DNA of 64,000 nt from CAVRUZ01 sp963724495 (lineage in GTDB: Bacteria > Actinomycetota > Actinomycetes > Propionibacteriales > DAIQRJ01). Under the pieces are notes generated by a model. That model made no database searches. It was not told the DNA's origin and saw nothing but the letters and a program-made list of their open reading frames with translations. The stretch lies in contig CAVRUZ010000006.1 of assembly GCA_963724495.1 (NCBI GenBank), positions 507,598 to 571,597 on the forward strand, in the 5' to 3' direction. Both the position numbers and the translations under genes were made by a program. Of the stretch, positions 47,703 through 55,634 are shown one piece after another (within the stretch, counting starts at the first letter, position 1; every line of letters starts with the position of its first letter).

Positions 47703-48568
47703 GATTGCCCTGCCTCATAAGTCCGCGCCGGGACCGCCCGCAGCCACAGGCCCAGCGGGACGAGGGTCGCTGCGGCGAGTACGACGAACAGCACGACGCC
47801 AGCCAGGGTCGCCACGTCGGAGGCGGGATCGGCGCGGTGTCCGAACCACTGGTCGACCGCGACGCCGATGGCCTCGACCATCCAGAAGACCAGCCCGGCT
47901 CCGGCGAGGAAGACGCCGGACGGTCGGCGTTGCCAGAGCAGCACCCCCACGATCCCCAGGGCGGGCAGCCAGATCGCGAGGTCCTGGACGTAGATTGGGT
48001 TGGTGGTCAGGCCGGTCCCGTCCAGGAAGCCGGGCGGGTCCTCACCCAGGTCGGGTACGACGACCCGTAGCCAGGCGAGCGCGTTGAGTGCGACGACGGT
48101 CAGGATGAACACGGCGATGCCGCGCGCGGGCAGTCCGTTGCCCGGCGCTAGTAGCGGCATCGGGTCGAGGAGCGCGCTGACCAGGGACCACAGCGACAGC
48201 CCGAGCAGGGCGACGTAGGCCAGGAACAGCTCGTTGAACGGGGTGGCGTAGACCAGCAGGGTGGCGTTGTAGGTGAGGTAGGCGAGCGCGCCGATCAGGG
48301 CGGCCCGTCCCCGGACCGAGCCCCGGGTCGTAGTGACCAGCCCGACCGCGAGCACGGGGAGGGCCAGCGCGAACATGGTGAGCGCTGTGCCGCGCGCGGA
48401 GCCGTTCATCACCGGCGTGCCGTTGAGGATTCCGTCCACGAAGAACGTGGGGACGGCAGCGACCACCACCAGCGCGGCCAGGGCGGCGCTGAGGCGCTGG
48501 GTTCGGCGGCTCACACCCTCGGCGGACCGTGGGACATCGTCAATCAGTGTCATCGGCATCGCCATCAC
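47699..48568 (-). CDS. Polytopic membrane protein, unknown family
   Basis: The product is 289 aa with about 7-8 hydrophobic segments (for example AALAALVVVAAVPTFFVDGI, ALTMFALALPVLAVGLVTT, LFLAYVALLGLSLWSLVSAL, VATLAGVVLFVVLAAATLVP). A polar loop PDLGEDPPGFLDGTGL lies between the middle segments. There are no recognisable catalytic motifs. The ATG overlaps the upstream gene's stop and the last codons overlap the downstream ATG, so expression is coupled to both. Confidence 0.75.
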   Translation of the reverse strand: MMAMPMTLIDDVPRSAEGVSRRTQRLSAALAALVVVAAVPTFFVDGILNGTPVMNGSARGTALTMFALALPVLAVGLVTTTRGSVRGRAALIGALAYLTYNATLLVYATPFNELFLAYVALLGLSLWSLVSALLDPMPLLAPGNGLPARGIAVFILTVVALNALAWLRVVVPDLGEDPPGFLDGTGLTTNPIYVQDLAIWLPALGIVGVLLWQRRPSGVFLAGAGLVFWMVEAIGVAVDQWFGHRADPASDVATLAGVVLFVVLAAATLVPLGLWLRAVPARTYEAGQS

Positions 48569-49002
48569 GTCCTTCGCGCCGCGGTCGGACGAGGAGGTGC
48601 TGGGTTCCCTCGGTCATTCGATGAAGCCGCTTCTGTCTGCCGCGCTGGTGTCCACGTCACGACGAGCGCACCGGTCACGAGGTAGATCACCTGCAGGAAG
48701 TGGAACCCACGGATCGAAGCGACCTCTCCGATGATCCAGAACATCATGATGGTTCCGGCGACGATGCTCGCGAGCTGCCAGCCGTCGCTGCGTTTCACCA
48801 GCGCGGCCGCGGCGATCAGGGAGCTGCCACCGACGACGGCCATCAGGATCACGCCCGGGAAGTAGTTGCTGGGGAAGTCGGTGTTCCGGACCCAGGACGC
48901 CTGCTCGGGAATCCAGTCCGTCATCAGCGCGAGACCCCCGCCCGTGGCGCTCAAGCCGTTGAACAGCAGCAGCCCGAGCAGGATCTTGCTCTTGCGGTTC
49001 AT
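48565..49002 (-). CDS. Four-helix membrane protein, unknown family
   Basis: The product is 145 aa. Hydrophobic segments lie at about 7-27, 48-68, 75-95 and 100-120 (GVILMAVVGGSSLIAAAALV; FLQVIYLVTGALVVTW). The first loop has MTDWIPEQASWVRNTDFPSN. The tail is basic and Pro/Ala-rich. It has the size and topology of small DUF-type integral proteins but is not assigned. Overlaps the next gene by ATGA. Confidence 0.72.
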   Translation of the reverse strand: MNRKSKILLGLLLFNGLSATGGGLALMTDWIPEQASWVRNTDFPSNYFPGVILMAVVGGSSLIAAAALVKRSDGWQLASIVAGTIMMFWIIGEVASIRGFHFLQVIYLVTGALVVTWTPARQTEAASSNDRGNPAPPRPTAARRT

Positions 49003-49053
49003 CGCGCCTCCATCGGCGGGAGTAGGTGGGGGTGGTGACTCCGCGTGACGACG

Positions 49054-49674
49054 TCAACGTTCGTCAGTCCGTCCATGAAGCTCGGCTTGGGGGTGCGTCG
49101 GTGGGGCGACTTCCGCGTGCTGAAGGTCGCGCTCACGCGGACGCGTCGTCACCTCTGGACCTGCTCCGTTATTCACGGGGCGAGGTGGCTCCGCGACTGC
49201 GGTCGTGAGCTCGGGGCGTCGGTGACGACGCAGCATGGTCCACACGTCGGTGGGGAAGTCCTGGGTGAACAGGAAGGCGATGCCTGCGGCCAGGACGACG
49301 TTCGGGACCTCCTCCAGCCCCAGCGGTGTGATGCCGATCAGGAACAAGATTGCGGCGAGCAGGCCCCACTTGACGGCGCGACCTCGGCTGAGGATGAGGG
49401 CAGCGGTGACGGTTTCGAAGCTGAGCATGAAGATGCCGAAGACCAGGGGGTTCGGCTCGGTCAACCACGTTCCGATGTCGCGATAGATCACCCACGGTGC
49501 ATCGGCGGCGAAGTCGACGTAACTCTGAGGGTTCGTGAAGATGAGCCCTCCGTGGATACCCAGGCCCATCACACCGAAGAAGAGACCGACGAAGATCCGC
49601 GCGGGATGCGGCCTCCAGACACAGAACGCTGCCACCGCAACGGTGAACGCTCCCCAGATGAGGAATCCCTGCAT
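49054..49674 (-). CDS. Membrane protein, first gene of the unknown operon
   Basis: The product is 206 aa. About five hydrophobic segments are followed by a soluble, charged tail (RERDLQHAEVAPPTHPQAEL). Motifs such as IHGGLIFTNPQSYVDFAADA and LTEPNPLVFGIFMLSFETVT place polar loops between helices. Not recognised. There is a 51-base gap to the next gene. The region upstream contains the only likely promoter for the four genes. Confidence 0.72.
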   Translation of the reverse strand: MQGFLIWGAFTVAVAAFCVWRPHPARIFVGLFFGVMGLGIHGGLIFTNPQSYVDFAADAPWVIYRDIGTWLTEPNPLVFGIFMLSFETVTAALILSRGRAVKWGLLAAILFLIGITPLGLEEVPNVVLAAGIAFLFTQDFPTDVWTMLRRHRRPELTTAVAEPPRPVNNGAGPEVTTRPRERDLQHAEVAPPTHPQAELHGRTDER

Positions 49675-50184
49675 GACGACCCCCTACGGTCTGTGACCAC
49701 GCTAGGCAGCGCTCGAGGTCTCGAAGCAGTGCCGAAGGTCCCCGTGCCGCATCGCCAAAGTCCTCACCACGGGCCTCCCGCGGCGGGCGCCGGCCGACCG
49801 GCTCAGGCATGCCGCGGGCGCTCGGCCGCACTCACCGACAGCGGTGCGACCCGCCTGAGAAGACCGGATGCGGGGGACTGGGATGCTGGTGCGGCGCCGA
49901 GCAAACCGCAACCGCATTCGGTTGGCTGAGCGGAGTGAGTCGATCGAGGACATGACAAATCGGTGTATTGGGGGCTGGGCCGCATGGATCAATGGCACCC
50001 GACTCACTCGCTGCAACGTTCACCTCCCTGGACCATTGGGGGATCGCCACGGCGCAACGCCGAGAAGGCAGAGTCAGCTCACATCACAGGCTGAAGGGCT
50101 GCGCCAGTCCACATACCACCCAAAGTGAGTAACCAACTGAGTAACCGTCCCACCGGGATCGTGCAGAAACCGGTGGACGACCTG
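49675..50184. other. About 500 bases without a supported gene
   Basis: It should hold the promoter of the operon at 47076-49674. Frames here are short and show no family. At 50127-50146 GAGTAACCAACTGAGTAACC resembles GAGTAGCTAATTGAGTAACT (44827-44846) in the integrase tail, a possible leftover of a second integrase copy. Confidence 0.45.
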
Positions 50185-50420
50185 CGCCAGACTGCGCCCC
50201 GGGGACCTGGCCGATCCCAACCAGGGCGTGAATGCCGCATTGCGACGGCTGGCTCGGCGCTGCCAGCTGCTGGCCGACGAAATCACCGACGCCAACACCG
50301 ACCTGGCGGCCTGGTCGCCCACGCCGCACCCGCACTCCTCATCGGCGAGGACCACATCTTCCCGACGCTGCCCACAGCAGTCGAAGCATTTCGACGTTGG
50401 CAGGCCGAGCAGCAGTGACT
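50185..50420 (+). mobile_element. IS110-family transposase remnant
   Basis: One frame reads LADPNQGVNAALRRLARRCQ then LLADEITDANTDLA, and the neighbouring frame continues LVAHAAPALL. This is the end of the DEDD domain and the coiled linker of IS110-type transposases. The N-terminal DEDD residues and the C-terminal Ser domain are absent, and the frame is broken. Only about 80 codons survive, with no recognisable ends. IS110 elements do not make inverted repeats, so the original borders cannot be placed. Confidence 0.5.
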
Positions 50421-50443
50421 TGGGCGGCTTCCCGGACAGGAAG

Positions 50444-51406
50444 CTAGACGAGGATCTCGGCCAACGGTCGTCGAGGAGTCTGCGGAACCGGCGCGTTGGC
50501 CGGCGCCCAGCCGAGCCTCAGCACGATCTGCGGGCACAAGGTGCCGTCTAGGACGGTCTCCTGAACCGCGCGACGAGTCGCCCGATTCTCCAGCGCCTGG
50601 CTGACCGCGCAGCTAGCCAAACCCTGCTGGGTTGCCTGCAGGAGAACGGCACTGAGCGCCTCCCCGGCCCGCAGCTGGGACAGTCGGTCGTCCGAGGCCG
50701 TGCCCAGCACCATCAAGATTGCTCCATCGCCTTGGCCGGGCTCGCCGCTAGAAAGATCGCCAGGTGGAAACCTCCGACCCGCGGGGACCTTCGCCTTGTG
50801 GTCGAGCAGGAGGCTGGACGGGGGAATCCCGGCTGGTCCTTCAGTCCTGGTCCACTGTGCCAACTCTGCGTGATACCCAGGCACCTGTTCCTGTGCGGCA
50901 GCAGCCGCAGCGGCAACCGCATGGAGAACCTTTGCCGCCCCTGGATCGCTGACCGACCGCAGCACCGCCCCCTGATCTGAAGCACCATCGATGAGTTGTC
51001 GGACGAACGCCTGCGGGACGGGCCACTCGGTGAACGGCCGACGATCAGTGCGCCGCTTGGTGATGGCCGCGAGGAGCGCAGGGTTGCCGGCGCCCGTGGC
51101 TCTAGTCTTCAGCTCCACCGTTGCCAGGTGATCAGGGTTCTCGGCATTAGGGAAGCGACGCACCGTAATGTGCCAACTCTCAGAAAGGGCAAGCCTTAGG
51201 TGATGGAGGGCGGCACCGCAGCTCAGCAGGAGATCCCTCCCATCGACGTCGGTGGCATGCAACCTCCGACTACGGTCCGCGTACAGATCCACTCGGTCCT
51301 TGCCCACTCGAAACCGCCAGGGTTGGCTGTTGTGTATCGACGGTGCGTGTCCCGCCGTCTGAACGGCCTCGACTAGGACGTCCTCACGGAGCTTCCTGGT
51401 GCTCAT
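50444..51406 (-). CDS. Acg-type nitroreductase-fold protein
   Basis: The product is 320 aa. The start HAPSIHNSQPWRFRV, ATDVDGRDLLLSCGAALHHL, RRTDRRPFTEWPVP and the tail LGWAPANAPVPQTPRRPLAE match the Acg family of Rv2032 and relatives. These nitroreductase-like proteins have a lid that occupies the FMN site, and family members may bind flavin without reducing nitro compounds. In M. tuberculosis acg is a strongly DosR-induced gene. I chose ATG 51406, with GAGGAAG upstream, over GTG 51415. A pair of DosR-like boxes starts 79 bases upstream. Confidence 0.85.
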   Translation of the reverse strand: MSTRKLREDVLVEAVQTAGHAPSIHNSQPWRFRVGKDRVDLYADRSRRLHATDVDGRDLLLSCGAALHHLRLALSESWHITVRRFPNAENPDHLATVELKTRATGAGNPALLAAITKRRTDRRPFTEWPVPQAFVRQLIDGASDQGAVLRSVSDPGAAKVLHAVAAAAAAAQEQVPGYHAELAQWTRTEGPAGIPPSSLLLDHKAKVPAGRRFPPGDLSSGEPGQGDGAILMVLGTASDDRLSQLRAGEALSAVLLQATQQGLASCAVSQALENRATRRAVQETVLDGTLCPQIVLRLGWAPANAPVPQTPRRPLAEILV

Positions 51407-51484
51407 CCCGACCACTTCCTCTTGCTCCGGTTCGCCGGTGGGCGGACCTCACCTCATGCTCACCCTCGGGAATTGGCGGCACAA

Positions 51485-51520
51485 TGGACCGTGGTCACAG
51501 GGCAAAGGGAACTTGGTCCC
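51485..51520 (-). promoter_or_regulatory. DosR-like box pair for the Acg-type gene
   Basis: TGGACCGTGGTCAC (51485-51498) and GGGAACTTGGTCCC (51507-51520). Their centres are 22 bp apart, two helical turns, which allows a DosR tetramer on one DNA face. The second box is a near palindrome close to GGGACTTTAGTCCC. Confidence 0.6.
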
Positions 51521-51558
51521 CCTTCAGCCAGTCCAGCCCACCCGCCCAGTGGAGACCT

Positions 51559-51594
51559 GGTGCCCTTCGCCTGCCGGGCAATGACCAAAGTCCC
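51559..51594 (+). promoter_or_regulatory. DosR-like box pair for the alcohol dehydrogenase gene
   Basis: GGTGCCCTTCGCCT (51559-51572, weaker) and ATGACCAAAGTCCC (51581-51594, reverse GGGACTTTGGTCAT, strong). Centres again 22 bp apart, ending 81 bases before ATG 51675. Confidence 0.6.
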
Positions 51595-51674
51595 TACACG
51601 TTCGGTGCCAGGGCGGACGATCCTCGGGGTGCAGGCCGAAGAATCAGCCTGTCGGCTTTTTCTCAGGAGGAAGA

Positions 51675-52730
51675 ATGAAGGCTCTGGTGTACCACGGTCC
51701 GAACAGCAAGAGCTGGGACGAAGTCCCCGACCCCGTACTCCGGGACGCGACCGATGCGATCGTCCGGATCGACACGACCACGATCTGTGGCACCGACCTG
51801 CACATCCTCAAGGGCGACGTACCAGCGGTCACCGAGGGCCGGATCCTGGGTCACGAAGGAGTGGGCACGGTCGTCGCAGTGGGTTCGTCGGTCCGCAACC
51901 ACTCGGTCGGCGACCGCGTCATCATCGCGTGTATCAGTTCGTGTGGGACATGTGCGTACTGCCGCAGCGGCAACCCTTCGCACTGTCTCGCCGACGAGGG
52001 CGCAGTCGGGATCGGCTGGATCCTCGGTCACCTCATCGATGGGACCCAGGCTGAGATGGTGCGTATTCCGTTCGCGGACAACTCGCTCACCGAGCTGCCT
52101 GAAACCGTGACCGACGAGGAAGGGATTCTGTTGTCGGACATCTTCCCGACAGGCTTCGAGATCGGAGTCCAGTATGGGCGGGTCAAGCCAGGAGACACCG
52201 TCGCGGTCATCGGTGCGGGTCCGGTCGGACTGGCGGTCATCGCCACCGCCGGCCTCTACGGCGCCGCGCAGATCGTGGCGATCGACCTCGACGAGAACCG
52301 GCTGGAGATGGCCAAGCAGGTCGGCGCCACGCATTGCGTCAACTCCGGGGCTCCCGACTGGGTGGAGCAGGTGCTCGCGCTCACCGACGGCTACGGGGTC
52401 GATGTGGCGGTCGAGGCGGTCGGCGTCCCCGAGACGTTCGCGATGTGCACGCGACTGGTACGCCCTGGTGGCACCGTGGCCAACGTCGGTGTGCACGGAA
52501 AGGCAGCCCCGCTCGAGCTCCAGGACCTGTGGATCAAGAACATCAACATCAGCATGGGCCTGGTCAACACCAACACGCTCGGCATGCTGCTGAAGCTCGT
52601 GGCCCAGCACAAGCTGCCGGTCGACAAGTTCGTCACACACAGATTCGCACTGAACGACGTGATGAGCGCGTACGACACGTTCGGCAATGCCGCAGAATCC
52701 CGGGCGCTGAAGGTGGCCATCAAGCGCTGA
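51675..52730 (+). CDS. Zinc-dependent alcohol dehydrogenase
   Basis: The product is 351 aa. Catalytic zinc ligands are in TTICGTDLHIL and ILGHEGVGTV. The structural zinc cluster is CGTCAYCRSGNPSHC, preceded by another Cys (SSCG). The NAD(P) Rossmann motif is VAVIGAGPVGLAVIATAG and EAVG sits in the substrate domain. It is close to class III-type and isopropanol dehydrogenases, so the substrate is open. Under hypoxia it could reoxidise NADH by reducing aldehydes. AGGAGGAAGA precedes the ATG. A DosR box pair lies upstream and a terminator-like hairpin follows. Confidence 0.9.
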   Translation: MKALVYHGPNSKSWDEVPDPVLRDATDAIVRIDTTTICGTDLHILKGDVPAVTEGRILGHEGVGTVVAVGSSVRNHSVGDRVIIACISSCGTCAYCRSGNPSHCLADEGAVGIGWILGHLIDGTQAEMVRIPFADNSLTELPETVTDEEGILLSDIFPTGFEIGVQYGRVKPGDTVAVIGAGPVGLAVIATAGLYGAAQIVAIDLDENRLEMAKQVGATHCVNSGAPDWVEQVLALTDGYGVDVAVEAVGVPETFAMCTRLVRPGGTVANVGVHGKAAPLELQDLWIKNINISMGLVNTNTLGMLLKLVAQHKLPVDKFVTHRFALNDVMSAYDTFGNAAESRALKVAIKR

Positions 52731-52741
52731 GAGGTTCCAGT

Positions 52742-52777
52742 CCGCCCATCCGGGCCTGGTGCTCCCTGGGTGGGCGG
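52742..52777 (+). terminator. Terminator-like hairpin after the alcohol dehydrogenase gene
   Basis: CCGCCCATCC pairs with GGGTGGGCGG (one G-T wobble) around a 16-base loop, 11 bases after the stop. No T tract. Confidence 0.45.
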
Positions 52778-52839
52778 GCTGGGTACGTTGCGGAGACGGT
52801 CGCACACCTTCCAGTGACCGGATCACCCTTGGAGCTGCA

Positions 52840-53178
52840 ATGACATCGCTCTCGGACCTACCGCTTCCCGCACTCCTTGCCCTTGCCCTTCTGGTAGCCG
52901 TGCAACTGACCCTGCAGATCGTTGCCCTGGTCAGCCTCGCGCGCGAGCCGTCGGCCCGGGTGTCGCTCGGTGGTCGCAAGTGGCTCTGGGCCCTTCTCAT
53001 CATCGTCGGCGAGTTGGCCGGTCCCATCGCCTACTTGGTCGCCGGGCGACTTCCAGCCGCTGCAGACCTTCCTGCCGCCAGAGCCGATGACCGTGGGCGC
53101 GCGGCGAACGCCGTGGAGGTCCTCTATGGCTCGCCAGACCCTCCGGCTCGGACCACGGATGCGCAGCGACCGCGATGA
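52840..53178 (+). CDS. PLDc_N-domain membrane protein
   Basis: The product is 112 aa. Two membrane helices at about residues 8-30 and 45-65 (KWLWALLIIVGELAGPIAYL) are separated by a short polar turn. This is the PLDc_N plan (Cls N-terminal-like), which often precedes ABC exporters in actinobacteria. A polar tail follows. The ATG at 53175 of the next gene overlaps its stop (ATGA). It probably helps the exporter encoded downstream. Confidence 0.75.
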   Translation: MTSLSDLPLPALLALALLVAVQLTLQIVALVSLAREPSARVSLGGRKWLWALLIIVGELAGPIAYLVAGRLPAAADLPAARADDRGRAANAVEVLYGSPDPPARTTDAQRPR

Positions 53179-54128
53179 CATCGGCTGACGCGCCGGCCAT
53201 CGAGATCGTGAAGCTGGTCAAGCAATTCGGCGATGGCAGGGCACTCGACAACCTGAGCCTTCGGGTACCGAGAGGTGCGGTGTTCGGGTTCCTCGGCCCC
53301 AACGGGGCCGGCAAGACCACGACCCTTCGGATCCTCACCGGCCTGGCCGCAGCGTCGTCGGGATCCGCCAAGGTTCTTGGCGTTGACGCCAGTGATGTGC
53401 GCGGGCGTCGAACAATCGGATTCCTGCCCGACGTGCCGTCCTTCTACCCCTGGATGACTGCGGCAGATTGGCTGCGCTTCGCCGGCGGCCTGTTCGGCCT
53501 CTCTGGCGCCGACCTCCGCCGACGGATACCAGCGCTGCTGGATCTCGCCGGCCTGGACGGCGTCACGACTCGCATCGGGGGCTATTCGCGGGGTATGCGG
53601 CAACGGCTCGGAATAGCCCAGGCGCTGATCAACGCTCCGCAACTCCTTCTCTTGGACGAGCCGACGAGTGCGTTGGATCCCCTGGGACGTAAGGAGGTAC
53701 TCGATCTGGTCGCGTCCCTCTCCGGGCAAGTCACGGTGTTCTTCTCCACGCACATCCTTGCCGACGTCGAACGGGTCTGTGATTCCGTGGCCATCCTCGA
53801 TCGCGGTCACGTGGTGGCAGAAGGACCCATGACGGAACTGCGGGAGCGTTACAGCACGACCCGGATACGGCTCCGAGTCGTGGGGGCACCCGATGAGCTG
53901 GCGATCGCCCTCCGGAACACAGTCTGGGTGACCAGCGTGGAGACCGACGAGACGGGTGGGTTGAGCCTGTCCGTCTCAGACCTCGCAGCGGCCGAGCGGG
54001 GCGTGCCCGCCCTGGTGTCTTCGCTTGGACTCGGCCTTCGGCACTTCGAAGCCGGCGAGGCGTCCCTCGAGGAGGTCTTCGTGGACCTCGTTGGCGAGCA
54101 ACCGCTCCTACGGGTTCACGAGTCGTGA
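53175..54128 (+). CDS. ABC transporter ATP-binding protein
   Basis: The product is 317 aa. Walker A is FLGPNGAGKTTTLRILTG, the signature is IGGYSRGMRQRLGIAQAL, Walker B is LLLLDEPTSALDPLG and the H-loop is FFSTHILADV. The C-terminal ~90 residues are the extra domain of the CcmA/DrrA-like exporter ATPases. With the permease that follows, it forms a two-gene exporter of unknown substrate. Overlap with the upstream PLDc_N gene and tight spacing (4 bases) to the permease. Confidence 0.92.
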   Translation: MTSADAPAIEIVKLVKQFGDGRALDNLSLRVPRGAVFGFLGPNGAGKTTTLRILTGLAAASSGSAKVLGVDASDVRGRRTIGFLPDVPSFYPWMTAADWLRFAGGLFGLSGADLRRRIPALLDLAGLDGVTTRIGGYSRGMRQRLGIAQALINAPQLLLLDEPTSALDPLGRKEVLDLVASLSGQVTVFFSTHILADVERVCDSVAILDRGHVVAEGPMTELRERYSTTRIRLRVVGAPDELAIALRNTVWVTSVETDETGGLSLSVSDLAAAERGVPALVSSLGLGLRHFEAGEASLEEVFVDLVGEQPLLRVHES

Positions 54129-54132
54129 CGCG

Positions 54133-54894
54133 ATGTCCACTGCCCGCACCCTGGCACGGAAGGAGATCGGTGAGTACGCACGCACGTGGCGCATCTGGGT
54201 GGTCTCGGCGGCGTTCCTGTTCTTCGCCTTGACGAGCCCCGTGGTCGCACGGATCGCGCCCGACCTCATCGGGTCCCTGGCCGAGGGCCAGTCCGGTGTG
54301 GTGCTGCAGCTTCCGCCTCCGACCTGGCGGGACTCGTACGACCAGTGGATCAAGAACCTGTCTCAGATCGGCATGCTCGTCCTCGTGGTCGTCGCCTCGG
54401 GCATCGTGGCCGGCGAGCGGTCCAGTGGGACCGCGGCGATGGTGTTGGCCAAGCCGGTGTCACGCCGTCAGTTCGTTGTGGTGAAGGCGACGACGCTCGC
54501 GCTTGCCGTGATGGTGACTGCGGCCCTGGGGTCGGCGCTGGTGCAGATCGGGACCCGGCTCATCTTCGGGGCGTCCCCGGCGTCGGTTCTGTGGAGCGCA
54601 ACGGCGGTCTGGGTCCTGGCAGCCTGGGTCGTGGTCGCCGTCACCACGCTCCTGTCCTGCTGCCTGCCCACCATGGCCGCTGCGGGCTGCGCCCTCGGCG
54701 CGTATCTGGTGCTCTCCGCGCTCACCATCTCGTCCGCGATCTCGCAGTTCACCCTGGTGGGTCTGCTCAACGCACCGGCGGCGCTTGTCGCCGGTGCATC
54801 CCCAGCCCTCGGCTGGCCGGTCTCCAGTGGCCTCCTGGCCGTTGCCCTGCTGCTGGTCGTGGCCAGCTCGGTCTTCAGTCACCGGGATCTCTGA
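54133..54894 (+). CDS. ABC-2 type permease
   Basis: The product is 253 aa with about six membrane helices (WVVSAAFLFFALTSPVVARI; IGMLVLVVVASGIVAGERSS; AVMVTAALGSALVQIGTRLI; ATAVWVLAAWVVVAVTTLLS; ALGAYLVLSALTISSAISQF; SGLLAVALLLVVASSVF). GERSSGTAAMVLAKPVSR is the cytosolic coupling helix typical of ABC-2 exporters. ATG 54133 gives a normal amphipathic N-terminus (ARTLARKEIGEYARTW). Confidence 0.87.
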   Translation: MSTARTLARKEIGEYARTWRIWVVSAAFLFFALTSPVVARIAPDLIGSLAEGQSGVVLQLPPPTWRDSYDQWIKNLSQIGMLVLVVVASGIVAGERSSGTAAMVLAKPVSRRQFVVVKATTLALAVMVTAALGSALVQIGTRLIFGASPASVLWSATAVWVLAAWVVVAVTTLLSCCLPTMAAAGCALGAYLVLSALTISSAISQFTLVGLLNAPAALVAGASPALGWPVSSGLLAVALLLVVASSVFSHRDL

Positions 54895-54903
54895 GGCCAC
54901 AGC

Positions 54904-55578
54904 ATGCGCAGCCGAAGCGGAGCAGCGAGTGCCCGCTCTCACCGACTGCAGGAAGGGCTCACCCTCGCGATGCCGGTCGTCGTGCCGCTCGCGATGCAAG
55001 GCGTGTTCCGGCTGACGATGCGACGGTTCGGTGAGCGACGCGGTTACCAGGCGGGGTTCGCCATCTACTGGGGCCTTTGCTGGACCACGGCTGTCGCGTG
55101 TGCCGGGCCTTCGAGGATCGGCCGGCTCTGGCGACGTCCGGTTCCCGAGACACCCGGCCGTCGGTGACTGACCTGGGCTCTGCTGCTCACGCCGCCGGTT
55201 GGGGCCGTAACGACGCAGTGGCTCCCCCATGCTCGAGCGGCCGGGCTGCGCGTGGTTGGTGTGGCCGCGGCCGTCGGGGCGACCAATGCCCTGGCCGAGG
55301 AGGCACTCTGGCGCGGAGCCCCCGTGGTGGTCTTCCCGGACGACCCTGTTCGAGGATGGCTGTGGCCGGCGCTGGGCTTCACCCTCTGGCACCTGGTGCC
55401 GTTGGCGGCGGTGTCGGCCGACCCGCGTCGGGGCGCGGCGCTGCTGACCGGAGCGGCGTTGATCGGCCTGGGCAACGGATGGGTGGCCTGGCGCACGCGC
55501 TCGCTGTCCGCCGTCACCATTTCGCATGCCGTCACCGACTCGAGCGGGCTGCGGTCGGTTCGCCGGCTGTGGGCGTGA
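54904..55578 (+). pseudogene. CPBP-family intramembrane metalloprotease with an in-frame TGA
   Basis: A single frame runs from ATG 54904 to TGA 55576-55578, interrupted by a TGA at 55165-55167. The first part holds a membrane segment (GFAIYWGLCWTTAVACAG). The part after the stop reads LTWALLLTPPVGAVTTQW, then the CPBP motif AEEALWRGAPVVV (EExxWRG) and FTLWHLVPLAAVS with the second His motif, and SHAVTDSSG with the third. CPBP proteases (ABI) are often next to ABC exporters and bacteriocins. The restart ATG at 55252 would leave the active site without the first helix. Nonsense mutation or sequencing error. Confidence 0.7.
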
Positions 55579-55634
55579 GCGGGCGCAGGCGGTTACCGCT
55601 CGACGAAGGTTCGAACCCTGGTCCCGATTCGAGC

